From positions 496,001-560,000 of the forward strand of contig OAPG01000005.1 in the NCBI GenBank assembly GCA_900208305.1: a stretch of DNA of 64,000 nt, read 5' to 3'. The translations under genes and the position numbers were made by a program. The notes beneath the pieces are model-generated. The model saw only the letters and a list, made by a program, of their open reading frames with translations, was not told the origin of the DNA and made no database searches. Source of the DNA: Melanopsichium pennsylvanicum (taxonomy: Eukaryota; Basidiomycota; Ustilaginomycetes; Ustilaginales). This document shows positions 10,185 through 21,136 of the stretch, piece by piece; position 1 is the stretch's first letter, and each line of letters begins with the position of its first letter.

Positions 10185-11914
10185 ATGGCGTCAGATATGG
10201 TCTCTGGTGCGGTCAAGGTCATGACGCATCGAACGCTCCAGCCATCCAAGTCGTTGCTGTACCTCACCTTGGTTGGTGCCGCCTTGCTTCGTCTGGGCGT
10301 CGTCCTCTACACAGATGCTTTCAGCCTGCTCCAAGATAGACCAGAACTGAGCACAACATTCAGTAGCTTCAAATCACTCATGGAGACGCACTACCTGTTC
10401 CGACACCCTCCCACACCCGTTTCGACCTTGACCTCGCACATGATCGCTGACCCATACTCGGCTGGAACAGTTCATCACTCGCCCCTCTTCCTACCGTTGC
10501 TCAACCATGCTATCGGGTGCATGCATTCTGTCGGTAATCGGCTGCCAGTAGCACTCATCTGGACGGCCGCAGATTTGCTGTCAGGCTGGCTCCTGTTCTG
10601 TATCTGTCATGCCAGCGAAGTAGAAAAATGGACGAAACAGACGCATTTGTTTGCATGGGACCGCAGTCGAGCGGTCAAGGTGGCCGCCATTTTCCTTTTC
10701 AATCCGTATACTGTCGCAACTTGTATCGCAAGCAGCACTGTTACTCTTGAAATTACTGCGCTGCTCGCAACCATTTACGCAGCTATTTCGGGCTCGGCAA
10801 TCTTGCTCGCGTTTTGGTGGGCAGTGTCGTCCCTTCTCTCACTCTATCCCGTCCTGCTCTTCCCGATGCTGATCCAGCTGTGCCGCCGCATGTCTGGAGA
10901 GCTGGTATACCAGCGAGAAATTGCGCGCATTGGCAAGACCACTTCCTCGACCGGCACGAAAGTTGCTCGACAAGTTGGCTTCCTCGTCGACCGCGTTCGA
11001 TCGGCGAAACGCTTCGCAGTCCTCAAATGCCTGATTCTTATGCCCACAGCTCTGGCGGGAGGAATGTGGCTTTCACGAGCAATCGCGCTCAGTCCAGGCA
11101 ACGCTTCCACTGCGTCGATTCTCCTTAACTTCCGAAATGTGCTCAAGGTGCCGCTGCAAAGTGGATGGGCATGGGCAGAGCAAGTGTATGGTTCAGTCAT
11201 TTTTGCAACCGACCTAACCCCGAATCTTGGACTTTGGTGGTACTTTTTCATGGAGATCTTTGATCACTTTCGCGACTTCTTCCTACTCACCTTTAATGTG
11301 CACCTTGCATGCTACGTTCTGCCTTTCTCAATAAAGTACAAGTACGTGTTCGTGCACACCTCGGTCCGTTTGTCACATACGCGCATCTTCTGACATGATA
11401 CTTTACTTGTTTCTCCTTTCAATGGCCATGTAACAGGCAAGACCCATTGTTTGGCATCACCCTGATGACCGGAGTCATGGCCGTTTTCAAGAGCTACCCT
11501 ACGATGGGGGACCACGCCGTCTTTCTCGGCCTGCTGAGCTTGCACAGCCAGATCTTTGAATTCATGCGATACCCGCTGGTTTCAACGTTGACGTATGCGT
11601 ACTGTACATGTCTATCACCTGCATTCCACCACCTTTGGCTGAATGCTGGCTCGGCAAACGCCAACTTTTTCTACGCCATCACACTGGTATGGGCGTTGGG
11701 AGGAGGCATGCTCGTGCTTGATGCCATGTGGGCGTGGGGTCGAGAGCGCTGGGAGAAGGAGAGGACGCCCATTCGCTCGCACGTCCAGCACCATGTGGAG
11801 CAGATTGATGCCGATGTTTCGGTCGAAATTAGGTTCTCTGATGGTGCTCGGACGGCAGACAAGGTACTTGCGCAGAATGACGGGCCACGACGACGAGTCG
11901 TTGTACAGCAATAA
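10185..11914 (+). CDS. GAB1: GPI transamidase subunit Gab1/PIG-U
   Basis: Two exons, 10185-11341 and 11437-11914, with a 95-base intron (GTACGT...AACAG); splicing restores the frame at IKYK-QDPLFG and gives 544 residues. The start is the ATG at 10185 (context CACAATGG); the frame is open a little further 5' without another ATG. It is a multi-spanning ER membrane protein. Family marks are DPYSAGTVHHSPLFLPLL near the N-terminus, FNPYT, and in exon 2 AVFKSYPTMGD, HLWLNAGSANANFFYAITL, which align with human PIG-U. It is a subunit of the complex that attaches GPI anchors to proteins in the ER lumen. It is longer than yeast Gab1, mainly through a basic loop around residues 230-280 and a hydrophilic C-terminus. 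It lies divergent to the helicase gene and convergent with ARL2. Confidence 0.93.
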
Positions 11915-12045
11915 ATGGAATCAAGACTCTTTCGTGAAAGGCATTGTGGCTTACGTGTGTCGTCTTGAAGCGTGTGCTTTGGGTTCATGTGTGTCCGGTC
12001 AAGGTTGAAAGGTTGTTGTTACTCTTGCAAAGGATGGAACGGAGA

Positions 12046-12666
12046 TCAGGTCACTGTATGGCTTGCGACAGAGCTCGTTGGAGGACTCAAAGCTGACTTT
12101 GCATCTCCGCGATAGTAGATGCGATTGGCCACGTCCTTGACGGTCCAGTCAAGACCTTGGACCAGATTGTCGCCCGTATATGCGCTGCAAGGCTGGATCC
12201 TCCAACTATGCGTCGACACGCAATCGAGCTGAAGATGATTCTTGATCTGCTCGGCCGAGAGAGCGCCCGGAAGATCTTGCTTGTTGGCAAAGATCAAGAT
12301 GGTGGCACCATGAAGTCGTTCTTCGCTCAAAAGCTTTTCGAGCTCCTGCTTGCAGTCGGTAAGTCGAACGATGTCGAAAGAATCGATTACCCAGATGATC
12401 GCATCAGTCTTTTCGAAATAGTTCTTCCAGTAAGGTCGAAGGCTTTTCTGACCTCCAACATCCCACACATTGAGGTGGTAGCCTTGATACTGGAATGTCT
12501 GGATGGCGAAGCCTAGTGTTGGCGAGATTGCTTCGATCTCGGACTGAGACCGCTTTTGTAGCCTCTTGAGGATGGTGGTCTTGCCAGCGTTGTCGAGACC
12601 AAGGAAGAGGAAGCGAAACTCGCGGGACCGAAGCTTGGTCTTTCGGATGATCGTGAATAGGCCCAT
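12046..12666 (-). CDS. ARL2: ADP-ribosylation factor-like GTPase ARL2
   Basis: A 206-residue small GTPase. The start chosen is the ATG giving MGLFTIIRK (12666), matching the family N-terminus with Gly2; the frame runs 22 codons further upstream with no conserved sequence. G-motifs: GLDNAGKT (P-loop), ISPTLGF (switch I Thr), WDVGGQKSLRPYW (switch II), NKQDLPGAL and a final CSAYTGDN. WDVGGQKS with LRPYWKNYFE, plus EERLHGATILIFANKQDLPGALS, points to ARL2 rather than ARF1 or ARL3. Arl2 works with tubulin-folding cofactors, so a role in microtubule biogenesis is expected. The C-terminus carries about 20 extra Ser/Thr-rich residues compared with the human protein. No intron is needed. Confidence 0.92.
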   Translation of the reverse strand: MGLFTIIRKTKLRSREFRFLFLGLDNAGKTTILKRLQKRSQSEIEAISPTLGFAIQTFQYQGYHLNVWDVGGQKSLRPYWKNYFEKTDAIIWVIDSFDIVRLTDCKQELEKLLSEERLHGATILIFANKQDLPGALSAEQIKNHLQLDCVSTHSWRIQPCSAYTGDNLVQGLDWTVKDVANRIYYRGDAKSALSPPTSSVASHTVT

Positions 12667-13667
12667 GGCTTTTATGCCGGTCGCGATTGTTAGCAGACGA
12701 TGAAAACGGCAAGCACAGACGCGACAAATCAACGCCTAAAAGTGACAAAGAAGTCGAGAAGCGAGAATGACGGCCAAAAAAAAAAACGTAAGGTGGGAAT
12801 TGTAACGGCCTGACATCTTGTATGGAAAAAAAAGAAGGAAAAAAAAAACTGGCCAAAGGGCGGCGGTTCTTTCTCTGTGTTTGCTGTCGTCGAAGATTTC
12901 GATTCGAAGTGGGCAAAACGTTGTTACTGTACAATTTGGCAAAAACACAGAGGCTGTTTATGCTGCAGCGACATCGGAGCAGCGCCGACTGTTTTCGGCT
13001 GCGTTGTCGATTTGAATAAGTTATCAACATTCCTCGTCTTTGGCTTAACGATAAACTCATGCCGAGGCCGCGGCATGGCTTGTGAGTGTTGTCCCTGCTG
13101 CTCAGCCACACACGCACATCTGCAGGATGTGAGCTGCGTTCCTCTTTGGCCCCAGACCATTCCGACCGTTCCTTTGTGCTAGCATTTCACCAAACAGCTT
13201 TTCATTCTGAACTTCTTTGTGTCGCGCATCGCTGTGCAAGATCGTAACCGGCGATTCGCTCCGGCAGCTTGTCGGGCTTCCCATTCAGCTGAATAACATA
13301 AGTAAACTGCTATCTGCTTGGTGCAAAGCTGCGACGGCTTACTGTTTACTCTAGTTCTATTTGCGTTTGTTGCTTATTGTCTCACCCGAGCCTGTGCTAC
13401 TTGTCCGACTTGAGCTGGACCCTAGCCAAACTCCTACCCAAACGTGGAAAGTTTCCATCCCCCTTTGACCCTCGCCTTCTTACTCCGCTCCTTGCTCCGT
13501 TCATTGACTTACAAAGGACGTCTCAACTCCGCGTCATCAACAGCCAAGAGTAAGGATGAAGTTGTTCACGTTTTGAGTCAGTCGCGCTGGTCCTTCTTCT
13601 TGTTCCACCGCCATCTCTTCCATGTCCATCAGCGGTGTGTTGGTAACGGTGCAATCACTCCTCGACC
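12667..13667. promoter_or_regulatory. Divergent intergenic region, ARL2 / GH9
   Basis: About 1 kb between divergent genes. A-rich runs lie near 12775-12850 on the ARL2 side. Pyrimidine-rich DNA precedes the GH9 start. Only short unsupported frames occur. Confidence 0.5.
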
Positions 13668-15467
13668 ATGCGTTCCGCTATCATACAGTCGTTTGGAGCG
13701 CTCGTGGCTATGTCACAGCTCATGACAAGTGTCCTTGCTCAGATCTCGCCAGAACAGATCTACCAACCACCTGCGGCTTCGTTTGGTGCTGTATCGCAAT
13801 CATCCAATCTCACCAACGGCGTCAATCCTCAGTATGCCGATCTTCTAGGCAACGCCCTTTGGTTTTATGAGGCACAGAGGAGTGGTGTTCTCCCCGCCGA
13901 CAACCGCGTGCCATGGAGAAATAGCAGCTGCGAGAACGATGGCTCGCTCAACAATACCGATCTTTCCGGTGGCTACTACGATGCCGGCGACTACATCAAA
14001 GCCACCTACCCTTTCTGCTGGACTATGACGTCGATCGCCTGGAGTGCACTCAGTTTTGGATCAGCATATGGCAGGACCTCTCAGGATGCCTATCTCGACT
14101 CGATGCTCCGATGGGGTCTCGACTGGCTTATGAAAGCGAATTCCGACGCCAACACACTGTGGGTCCTTGTTGGCAACCCAAACATCGACAATGAGTACTG
14201 GGGCGGTGACCAAAACATCCCCGACCCGCGCCCTTCTTTCAACATCAACCGAGAAAACCCAGGCACCGACGCTTTCGCAGCTTGTGCTGCCGCCTTCGCA
14301 TCATCGGCTTACCTGTATAGCGAGCCTAGCGCGTCGCTTCCTACCAGTGCAAGTGGCGCTCGGCTCGGTGGTGTGCCTAGCTTGCGTAATGTCACCTACT
14401 CTGAATCTCTGATGCGCCATGCCGAACGCCTTTGGGACCTCACAATCAACACCTCGCCCAAGCAAGTCTACTCTGTTGCCGCTCCTTTCGCCGGATCGAG
14501 CTACCCGTCCAGCGACTGGGAGGACGACGTCGCTTTCGCTGGATTTTGGATGACTTTGGCGAAGAAAGATCCTAGCTATGCCAATCAGGGCATGACATAT
14601 TATCCTAACGGCACAAACCCCTATGCTAGCATCAATGCAGCTCTCAACTGGGACCGAAAAGTGGCAGCGCTTCCTATCCTTGCGACACAGCTGGCACAGC
14701 AGAACTCTTCTTTTGGGCTCAATATGACCCGCTTCCAGACGGATGCCGAGGCTTATTTTGACCACCTTACCAATGGACAGATGCAGTACGTCAGTCAGAC
14801 CAAAGGTGGTCTCTACTGGTGGGAGGGTGACAGCGATGCAGACAGTCTCAATCCTGCACTCAATGCGGCGTTCATCGCTGATCTGTACTCCGGCTTTGCT
14901 ACAACTTCGGCCAAGACGACTGCGTACCGACAGCTTGCAGACTCACAAGTCGATTACCTGCTTGGCGATAATAATTACAACGGCCCCTACATTGTTGGTC
15001 AGCATCCCAACAGCCCTCAAAACCCGCACTCGGCAATGGCCTCGGGTGGCAGTGATATTAACAACATCAACAACAGCCCGCCGGAGGAGGCGCACGTGAT
15101 CTACGGCGCCGTCGTTGGCGGTCCTGACAAAAAGGATCGCTTCTTTGACATCCGCGATGACTGGCCTGAAACCGAGATCGCGCTTGACTACAACGCTCCT
15201 TTCATCGCTGCGGCTGTGTCTCGCATTGCGAGGAATGTGACACAGGATCCTCCTTTCACCACGTTGTCTGGCGCTGCCAACGTTGCGTCAGGTCTGCCGA
15301 ACGACCAAGCTTATCCCAGCAAAAAGAGCGGCGGTCTCAGCTCAGGTGCAAAGATCGCCATTGCTATTGTGGTGATTGTGGTCGTCTTTGCTGCTGCTGC
15401 TGGTCTCTCTTGGTGGCAAAGAGATCGCATCAAGTGGTTTCATCGTCAGAAGAAGATGGGGCTCTAG
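13668..15467 (+). CDS. Glycoside hydrolase family 9 endoglucanase, membrane-anchored
   Basis: A 599-residue predicted secretory protein. Residues 1-24 form a signal peptide ending SVLAQ. The GH9 catalytic domain follows: GGYYDAGDYIKA (about 101-112) carries the paired Asp residues of the family; later come NPHSAMASGG (substrate-binding His region), YGAVVGGPDKKDRF and ETEIALDYNAPFIAA, which contains the predicted catalytic Glu. Many N-X-S/T sites are present. Unlike most secreted GH9 enzymes it ends with a hydrophobic segment (about 562-583, AIAIVVIVVVFAAAAGLSWW) and a short basic tail, so it is probably a type I protein held in the plasma membrane with the enzyme outside. It should cleave beta-1,4-glucan or a related wall polymer; the substrate is not known from sequence. 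No intron. Confidence 0.9.
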   Translation: MRSAIIQSFGALVAMSQLMTSVLAQISPEQIYQPPAASFGAVSQSSNLTNGVNPQYADLLGNALWFYEAQRSGVLPADNRVPWRNSSCENDGSLNNTDLSGGYYDAGDYIKATYPFCWTMTSIAWSALSFGSAYGRTSQDAYLDSMLRWGLDWLMKANSDANTLWVLVGNPNIDNEYWGGDQNIPDPRPSFNINRENPGTDAFAACAAAFASSAYLYSEPSASLPTSASGARLGGVPSLRNVTYSESLMRHAERLWDLTINTSPKQVYSVAAPFAGSSYPSSDWEDDVAFAGFWMTLAKKDPSYANQGMTYYPNGTNPYASINAALNWDRKVAALPILATQLAQQNSSFGLNMTRFQTDAEAYFDHLTNGQMQYVSQTKGGLYWWEGDSDADSLNPALNAAFIADLYSGFATTSAKTTAYRQLADSQVDYLLGDNNYNGPYIVGQHPNSPQNPHSAMASGGSDINNINNSPPEEAHVIYGAVVGGPDKKDRFFDIRDDWPETEIALDYNAPFIAAAVSRIARNVTQDPPFTTLSGAANVASGLPNDQAYPSKKSGGLSSGAKIAIAIVVIVVVFAAAAGLSWWQRDRIKWFHRQKKMGL

Positions 15468-16055
15468 GTGATTGCAAATTCGCCCGGCAATGGAATGTTT
15501 GTTTTTCCGGACTAGTACAAAGGTTTCTCCCCCACATGCATCACGGTCATTGCGTTGACATCTCCAGGACAAAATAGCCATGCAATTCGAACATTTGAAA
15601 CTTACAGTACTTGCGTGCAGTGGTTGTTAGCGTTTGCCTTACATTGCGTCAAACTGCCATTTGACAGAGCGTTTTGAGCCTTGCCTTTGTCGCGCTACTC
15701 ATCGTATTGGATCAAGATATCGGAGCATTGATCTTAAGGAGTTGGTACATCACAAACCAGTAGGCCCAAGTAGTTGATACACTCTACCTTGAAGCTTCGA
15801 CTCGAGAACTGATGTAACCATTTGACACTGTTTATGATGAGCTAAAAGGGACTAAAATGGTCATGGTGGTTTCCAAAAACACGGCTTAAGCGCCTATTTT
15901 TTTAAGTTTGAGGTTTGTTCGGGGACCCCCCTGCGTTCGATCATTACAGGAATTACATTTGGAACAATCGCAAATCACATCCAAACCACCGTGACGCTCG
16001 AATTGACTGAGAACAGAAACCTGGATTGCATTCTAGTTAAAGCTACGATCAAACC
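15468..16055. other. Convergent 3' spacer, GH9 / AP-1 gamma
   Basis: Holds the 3' ends of two convergent genes. No supported gene or repeat. Confidence 0.5.
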
Positions 16056-18725
16056 CTAAGCACTGGGCTGACTCCAATCCATCTGATCCTGCACATTTTC
16101 CCCATCAACCGAAAAAGCAATTCTCAATCTCAACCTCACCAAAGCGCCACTGGGAACCATGACCCTCAACGCCTGAGTCTCTGTTGCACCGGGTGCCACG
16201 TCGCTGTTGGAAATCGCCTGCATTTGCAACTTGTGCGTCTTGGGTACCGCAGCTTGGAAGTTGACGGACGAGATGGTGCTCGAGGCTGAAGAGGTGAAGC
16301 GAGCCGTGAGGTTGACAATCTCGGGTCTTGCTGGGTTGACAGTCGGTGTGAGTGTGATTTGAAGGTTGTGTGCGTTGTACACTGTGTGCGCTTTGGCGCC
16401 GGAGGAAGGTGCGCTAGGTGCTGCTGCTGCTGTAGAGGGGGTGGGCGCGGGTGCAGCGACGGACGGAGGAGCAGAGCTAGAGGAGCTGCTATTGTCGAGG
16501 CCGCTGAGAAGGTCAAGTCCGCCATAAGAAGCCGAACCTCCAGCAGCGGGAGCAGCAGGAGCTCCAGCAGCGGGTGTGTTGCCACTGTCTCCAAACAGTC
16601 CGAGGATATCGTTGACGCTGCTCTTGGGATTTTGCCCGGCGGCAGCCGGCGATGGTGCCGAAGTAGCAGGTGCACTAGCCATAGAATCACCGCCACCGAA
16701 AATGTCAGCGAGCAAATCATGCGTGCTCTGCTGCGTGCCACCGCCACTTGCCGCACCACCAGCTGAGTTGGAAACTGGCATCTCGTCACCCATCAAATCC
16801 AACAAAGCATCTCCCTTGGCATCACTCCTTGTCGATCCAACAGGTTTTGCCTCACTGACCGTACCCAAAACCGTCTGCTTGATCTCTGGCGGGGGCATGC
16901 TCTCCAACACTCCCTCCCTGATATCGCTCCTCTTTAGCAAGCTTGCGAATTCCACAGAGCGCTGCTGGATCTCGACTTCAACGCTGCTCTCGTAGCTGCT
17001 AATGATTTGTTCGATGCGACTCTGCTGAGCGGAATCGGAGAGGCGAGTGTGAAGTTTCGCTAGGGATGTCAGCACAAATTGTCGGATGAGGCCGTTGATG
17101 TAGGGACTCTCGAGGACCGAGGATAGCAAATCGACAACATCCTTAGGCTGAACTTCGCGCACCAGTTCTTCATCCTCAAAATTGCCACCTTGGATCAGGA
17201 TGTCCCCAAACTCGCCGATGACCCACACGGCAGCCAAAGTCAGACTGTCCTGCGAGAAATCGCCGTGAAGAGCAGAGAAGAGCTTCTGCACCGTGTACGC
17301 TTGCAGCTCTGGAGTGTGACACACAAGTCTGATGAAAGCGCTCAGAATCTCCTCGCGAACGTAGTTGCCAGCCAATTTCAGTACGCGGAGAACGGTGTCG
17401 ATGTGCCAGCGCTTGTTCGGAGCGAACTTCTCTGCAGCGAGACAGATTTGAGTCGTCATGCCCAGCTTGAACTCGTTGTCCGCGACCTCGAGGAAAGAGA
17501 GTAGCTCCCGGGTCAAGACGCGAACGTTTGATTCGTTGATGAGCGCATAGCTCAGTTCCAAGGCACGTCGACGAATCGAGATGTCGCCATCGCGAAGACA
17601 ATCCAGAATGATGTTCCTGTGGCGTTGCACGGCGTTGGTGTCCATCGATACCACCTTGCTGAGTGTATTCAGGGCTACATAGCGGATGTTGTTGTCTCGG
17701 TTGGAGAGGAATTTGCCCAGAATGTTGATGGCCATGACTCGAAGTCCATTATCAGCATCGATTTCGAGGATGGTCAAAACGGTTTCGTAGAGGATGGAGT
17801 TGCCCACGTTCTTGCTGGCCTCAGTGTTGGTCGCAACTTGGGCGAGGATGTCGTTCATGGCCTCGGAAGCTTGGGCGTTCTCCTTGCCAAGAATTCTGAG
17901 CAGACGAAGGATCTTGACCTGAAGGAAAGGGTCGGTGATACCGCTCACATCATGCTCGGGAGAGTAGCCGGTAGTGACAAGTGATTTGAGGTGTTGCACG
18001 AGCAGTGGGACGGCTCGGCGGTAGTCGTGCAATGCATCTGCGTCCTGACGGCAGATCTCGATAGCAAGGGTGACAGCGCAGAGAAGAACACCGTGGTTTT
18101 TGTCCGAAAGCAGCTGCTTTGTTCGGTCAACAAAGTGGTCAATGAGATCCGGCACCTTGCGTACGATCCTCATGGCACAGATGGCCGCTTTGCGGCGAAT
18201 GTACGTGTTGCTACTACCCATGAGCTTTTCGATCTCGTTACACAAATCCCTCGACATCTCCTCGCTTGCGATGTTGGCAAAGGTGCATAGCGCTAGACCG
18301 CAAACATACATGTTCGAATGCTCCATGTCGTTCTTCAACCCGTTTGTCACCAGCGTCAGGACCTCGGTATTCTCGTCAAGCAGGAGCATAATTCCAAGGT
18401 AGCCAAGACGTTTGTCGGTGAAGCGAGGTGTAGCTACGAGCTTGAGACACTCGATCTGTCCAAAGTGAGCAGGATAGCCAAGCATGTGAATGTAAAGCAG
18501 CTTGGCGATGTTGTTGTGCCGCGCGAAGGGGTCCTCATCCTTGAAAGCTGTACGAATAGAGGCGGATTCTTTCTGGATGAGAGAGCGCTCATCGGCAAGG
18601 GTCTTGCAGGATCGAATGGCTTTGATCAAGGCTTTGAGGTTGTACAGACCTGCAGATGCCATGAGACCACCCAGGCGGGGGTCGAGAGCGGCTACTTGCT
18701 GCTGCTTCTGGAAAAAGGTCGACAT
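16056..18725 (-). CDS. APL4: AP-1 clathrin adaptor complex subunit gamma
   Basis: 889 residues, of normal length for gamma-adaptin. Residues about 25-590 are the alpha-solenoid trunk. Diagnostic stretches include RTAFKDEDPFARHNNIAKLLYIHMLG-type sequence, LGYLGIMLLLDE, NTYIRRKAAICAMRIVRK and WVIGEFGD. The hinge (about 600-770) is Ala/Ser/Pro-rich with LLDLMGDE, LLADIFGG and DLLSGLD elements that resemble clathrin-box or acidic-dileucine type motifs. The C-terminal 115 residues form the gamma-ear. AP-1 sorts cargo between trans-Golgi and endosomes under ARF control. The first ATG gives a short leader before LMASAGLYNLKALIKAIRSCKT; Met22 would also fit the family. Intronless. Confidence 0.95.
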   Translation of the reverse strand: MSTFFQKQQQVAALDPRLGGLMASAGLYNLKALIKAIRSCKTLADERSLIQKESASIRTAFKDEDPFARHNNIAKLLYIHMLGYPAHFGQIECLKLVATPRFTDKRLGYLGIMLLLDENTEVLTLVTNGLKNDMEHSNMYVCGLALCTFANIASEEMSRDLCNEIEKLMGSSNTYIRRKAAICAMRIVRKVPDLIDHFVDRTKQLLSDKNHGVLLCAVTLAIEICRQDADALHDYRRAVPLLVQHLKSLVTTGYSPEHDVSGITDPFLQVKILRLLRILGKENAQASEAMNDILAQVATNTEASKNVGNSILYETVLTILEIDADNGLRVMAINILGKFLSNRDNNIRYVALNTLSKVVSMDTNAVQRHRNIILDCLRDGDISIRRRALELSYALINESNVRVLTRELLSFLEVADNEFKLGMTTQICLAAEKFAPNKRWHIDTVLRVLKLAGNYVREEILSAFIRLVCHTPELQAYTVQKLFSALHGDFSQDSLTLAAVWVIGEFGDILIQGGNFEDEELVREVQPKDVVDLLSSVLESPYINGLIRQFVLTSLAKLHTRLSDSAQQSRIEQIISSYESSVEVEIQQRSVEFASLLKRSDIREGVLESMPPPEIKQTVLGTVSEAKPVGSTRSDAKGDALLDLMGDEMPVSNSAGGAASGGGTQQSTHDLLADIFGGGDSMASAPATSAPSPAAAGQNPKSSVNDILGLFGDSGNTPAAGAPAAPAAGGSASYGGLDLLSGLDNSSSSSSAPPSVAAPAPTPSTAAAAPSAPSSGAKAHTVYNAHNLQITLTPTVNPARPEIVNLTARFTSSASSTISSVNFQAAVPKTHKLQMQAISNSDVAPGATETQALRVMVPSGALVRLRLRIAFSVDGENVQDQMDWSQPSA

Positions 18726-19816
18726 GATGGCTCAGATCTGCAGAATTCAAGAGCTGAAAAGAGGTTGGTGATGTGGCTCTAAGAGCCGTTGTGACAGTCC
18801 GAGGAAGCGATGGCCGATGGGTCGCAATTGTGAGCTGTACGGTATGCAATGGTCAGCGACTCTTGGCCAAAAAAGGCGTAATATGGGACAGTTGAGCAAG
18901 TCGAACCTATTGCTATGTGCTGAATCCACTGGAGATCATGTGACTTGAGTGCTGAACAATGTGGGAAGTGATTGTGGGATAATGCGAGGTGGAAGTAGTC
19001 GAAGTGTAATCAAGCCAGCAAGACACGGTCAAGCTACGGTAGTGCAGTCTGCGCGCGTGCTTTCTGCCAGTGCATCACTCACGTCACAGGTCTGAGGTCT
19101 CGGTCTCTCCGACACTTCGGACATCTTTCCGACGGCTCAAAATTTCCAAATTGGCCAGAGCGTCACAACTTTGGTAAATTATTTACATTGAAGTACTGTA
19201 AAGTCTTCAGTGTTAATTGTTCCAAGCTCAGCCCATGCTGCACTCACTCTTTCAGGTGGACCTGATTTTCAGCCATCAACTGTTTCCATCGTACCATCGC
19301 CCTCACTCAACTTGACTCTTTGATGAACTTGTTCTTACCATTTCTCTTGACCCTCGTCAATCCGTGACGCACTCCACGCCGATCCTGGTCAGCGCCAAGT
19401 GCTATCGCGAAGGCACATTGGAGCGATTGCCGCCCTTCTTCGTGCTGGGGAGTTGATCTGTGGTCGAGGAGCGCATGTTATCCAGATTCATACCGGTAAT
19501 CCTAATCATAGATGCGAATTGAGCTAGAACTGTTCATCCATTTTGACATCATATGAAGTTACGAAGCACGACGGATCACGATCACATTTGGTCGCCAAGA
19601 CAAGTATCCTACAAACTACGAAGAGGACCTGAATTACCGTATAGTGTCCCAACAACCGAGCGTGATCCGCCTCCAGGCATCCACAGCGCTTGGCCATCCC
19701 TCGCAGCGGAACTACCGAAGCCTGCAAACCTCAGAAACAGTCATCTTTGGTCTCGTCAAAGAGGTCAAAATCAGGGCACAAAAAAGGGTGACAAAAAACT
19801 AACTCGCAATAAAAAA
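18726..19816. other. Intergenic region upstream of AP-1 gamma
   Basis: About 1.1 kb. The first part should hold the AP-1 gamma promoter. No further gene or obvious repeat is seen. Confidence 0.5.
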
Positions 19817-19919
19817 TGCAGTCTGGAGGAATCGAACATCCGTCTGCTCGGCGCTGATGCCAAGGACTCAGTGTGGGACAAACCACAACGAGCTGTACTA
19901 ACCACTATACTAAGACTGC
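19817..19919 (-). tRNA. tRNA-His(GTG) with 31-base intron
   Basis: On the minus strand the acceptor arms GCAGTCT and AGACTGC pair over seven bases, followed by an A discriminator without encoded CCA. The D-arm region TAGTATAGTGGTTAGTAC is the same as in yeast tRNA-His. The anticodon loop is TTGTGG then C, with a GCTCG/CGAGC stem. Between loop positions 37 and 38 is an intron of 31 bases (19852-19882), the usual nuclear tRNA intron site. The T-loop is TTCGATT, with one mismatch in the T-stem. The mature length is 72. Confidence 0.9.
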
Positions 19920-21136
19920 TATGCGTCATCCCGGGGCACATGGAGTATATGAACCACCTCCTTTAGAATTACATTACGAGCCAGTCGAATCATATCATTT
20001 TACGAGAAAACTGGCATGCTGATCAGAGCGGAATGCTGAGTAACTGCTACTGTAAGCATGAATTGTTGCGGCCACGACGATTCCCCGAGACCTAACACTA
20101 AATGAGACTGCTAGTCCCTAAAGCTGAATATCGCATTTATCCCGCATATAATTTGCACTACCTTTGAGTGGACAGTCTTGGCGGGGAGGGCAAGCCCCTT
20201 CATATTAATCTTTCTACTCAGACTGCGTGGCAGTATCGGCAGAGCCGAGGACCTTGTCAGGCGCGGCCATGTTCACATACAAATCTCTGTACTCAGACTG
20301 TCAAGTCGAAAAATTCACACACATGGACAGTACCAATCTTTATCTCGATCATATGCCAACGTGCGCGGGCATACTGTCGATCGAGCTTGTGCCAAGTCGT
20401 AGTCCTCCAAACAGTGTTGACATACTCAGGAGAATCTGCTCGCCTTCTAGAACGGGAATGAGGTGATGCTGTCGGATGCAATCAGGACGCGAGGAAGTCA
20501 ATTTGACTCTGTCATCCGCTCGCTATGAAAAAGTTAGAGGTAGATTTCGTCAGAGGCTCGTCAGAGGCTGGAGGCTGGCGTGTCTTGAATTTGTGAGTCT
20601 AGGGTTGTGAGAGGGCTGTCAATGCGCTTCATTGACAACAACTGGAGAGCAAGAGCTTGTAGACTCATGCATTTACACCCTTCAACATCCACATCCGTTA
20701 GAACAGGCTCTGTGCATACACAACCTGATCACAGAACGAAAGATGGGGTCATTGTACAGATTCGATTTTTGGAAGGTTAGAGAGTGAACGTGCATAGACT
20801 AACAGAAGACGGCTGCGCTCTGACGCCTGAGTCTCCCTAGTATGGGTGTGTGTATGTGTGAAGCGTAGCTATCATATCGGCGTGTGACAGCTACTGTGCG
20901 ACAAATAGCCACTGTGACCAAAATATGAGTTATAGTGTAGGTGAAGGAGAAGCAACGTCTCGAGCCGTCACTCAGAGACACAACTGAAATGGTAGTAGCG
21001 CATTCATGCCGCTACCACCCTTTTCTTTTGGATAGATGCAAGTGTGTGTGTGTGAGAGAGAGAGAAAGACGAAGAAAACATGACAATAGAACAAGAAAGA
21101 TGCAAGAGCTTTTGGTAGAAAGGAGCGAGGACACGC
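19920..21136. other. Intergenic region, tRNA-His / RPS6
   Basis: About 1.2 kb with only short frames in all phases. It includes the 3' end of RPS6. A GTGGCAGTATCG string near 20227 recalls U4 snRNA but lacks its other conserved blocks. Confidence 0.5.

Noticed and set aside
20090..20140. Possible 5S rRNA start (GTTGCGGCCA string near 20065)
   Set aside because: Similarity ends after about nine bases; the internal control regions of 5S are absent.
20215..20300. Possible U4 snRNA (GTGGCAGTATCG followed by GAGG and AGGCGCG)
   Set aside because: The 5' match is only 12 bases, and the highly conserved U6-pairing block TTGCTAATTGA and the k-turn region are missing.
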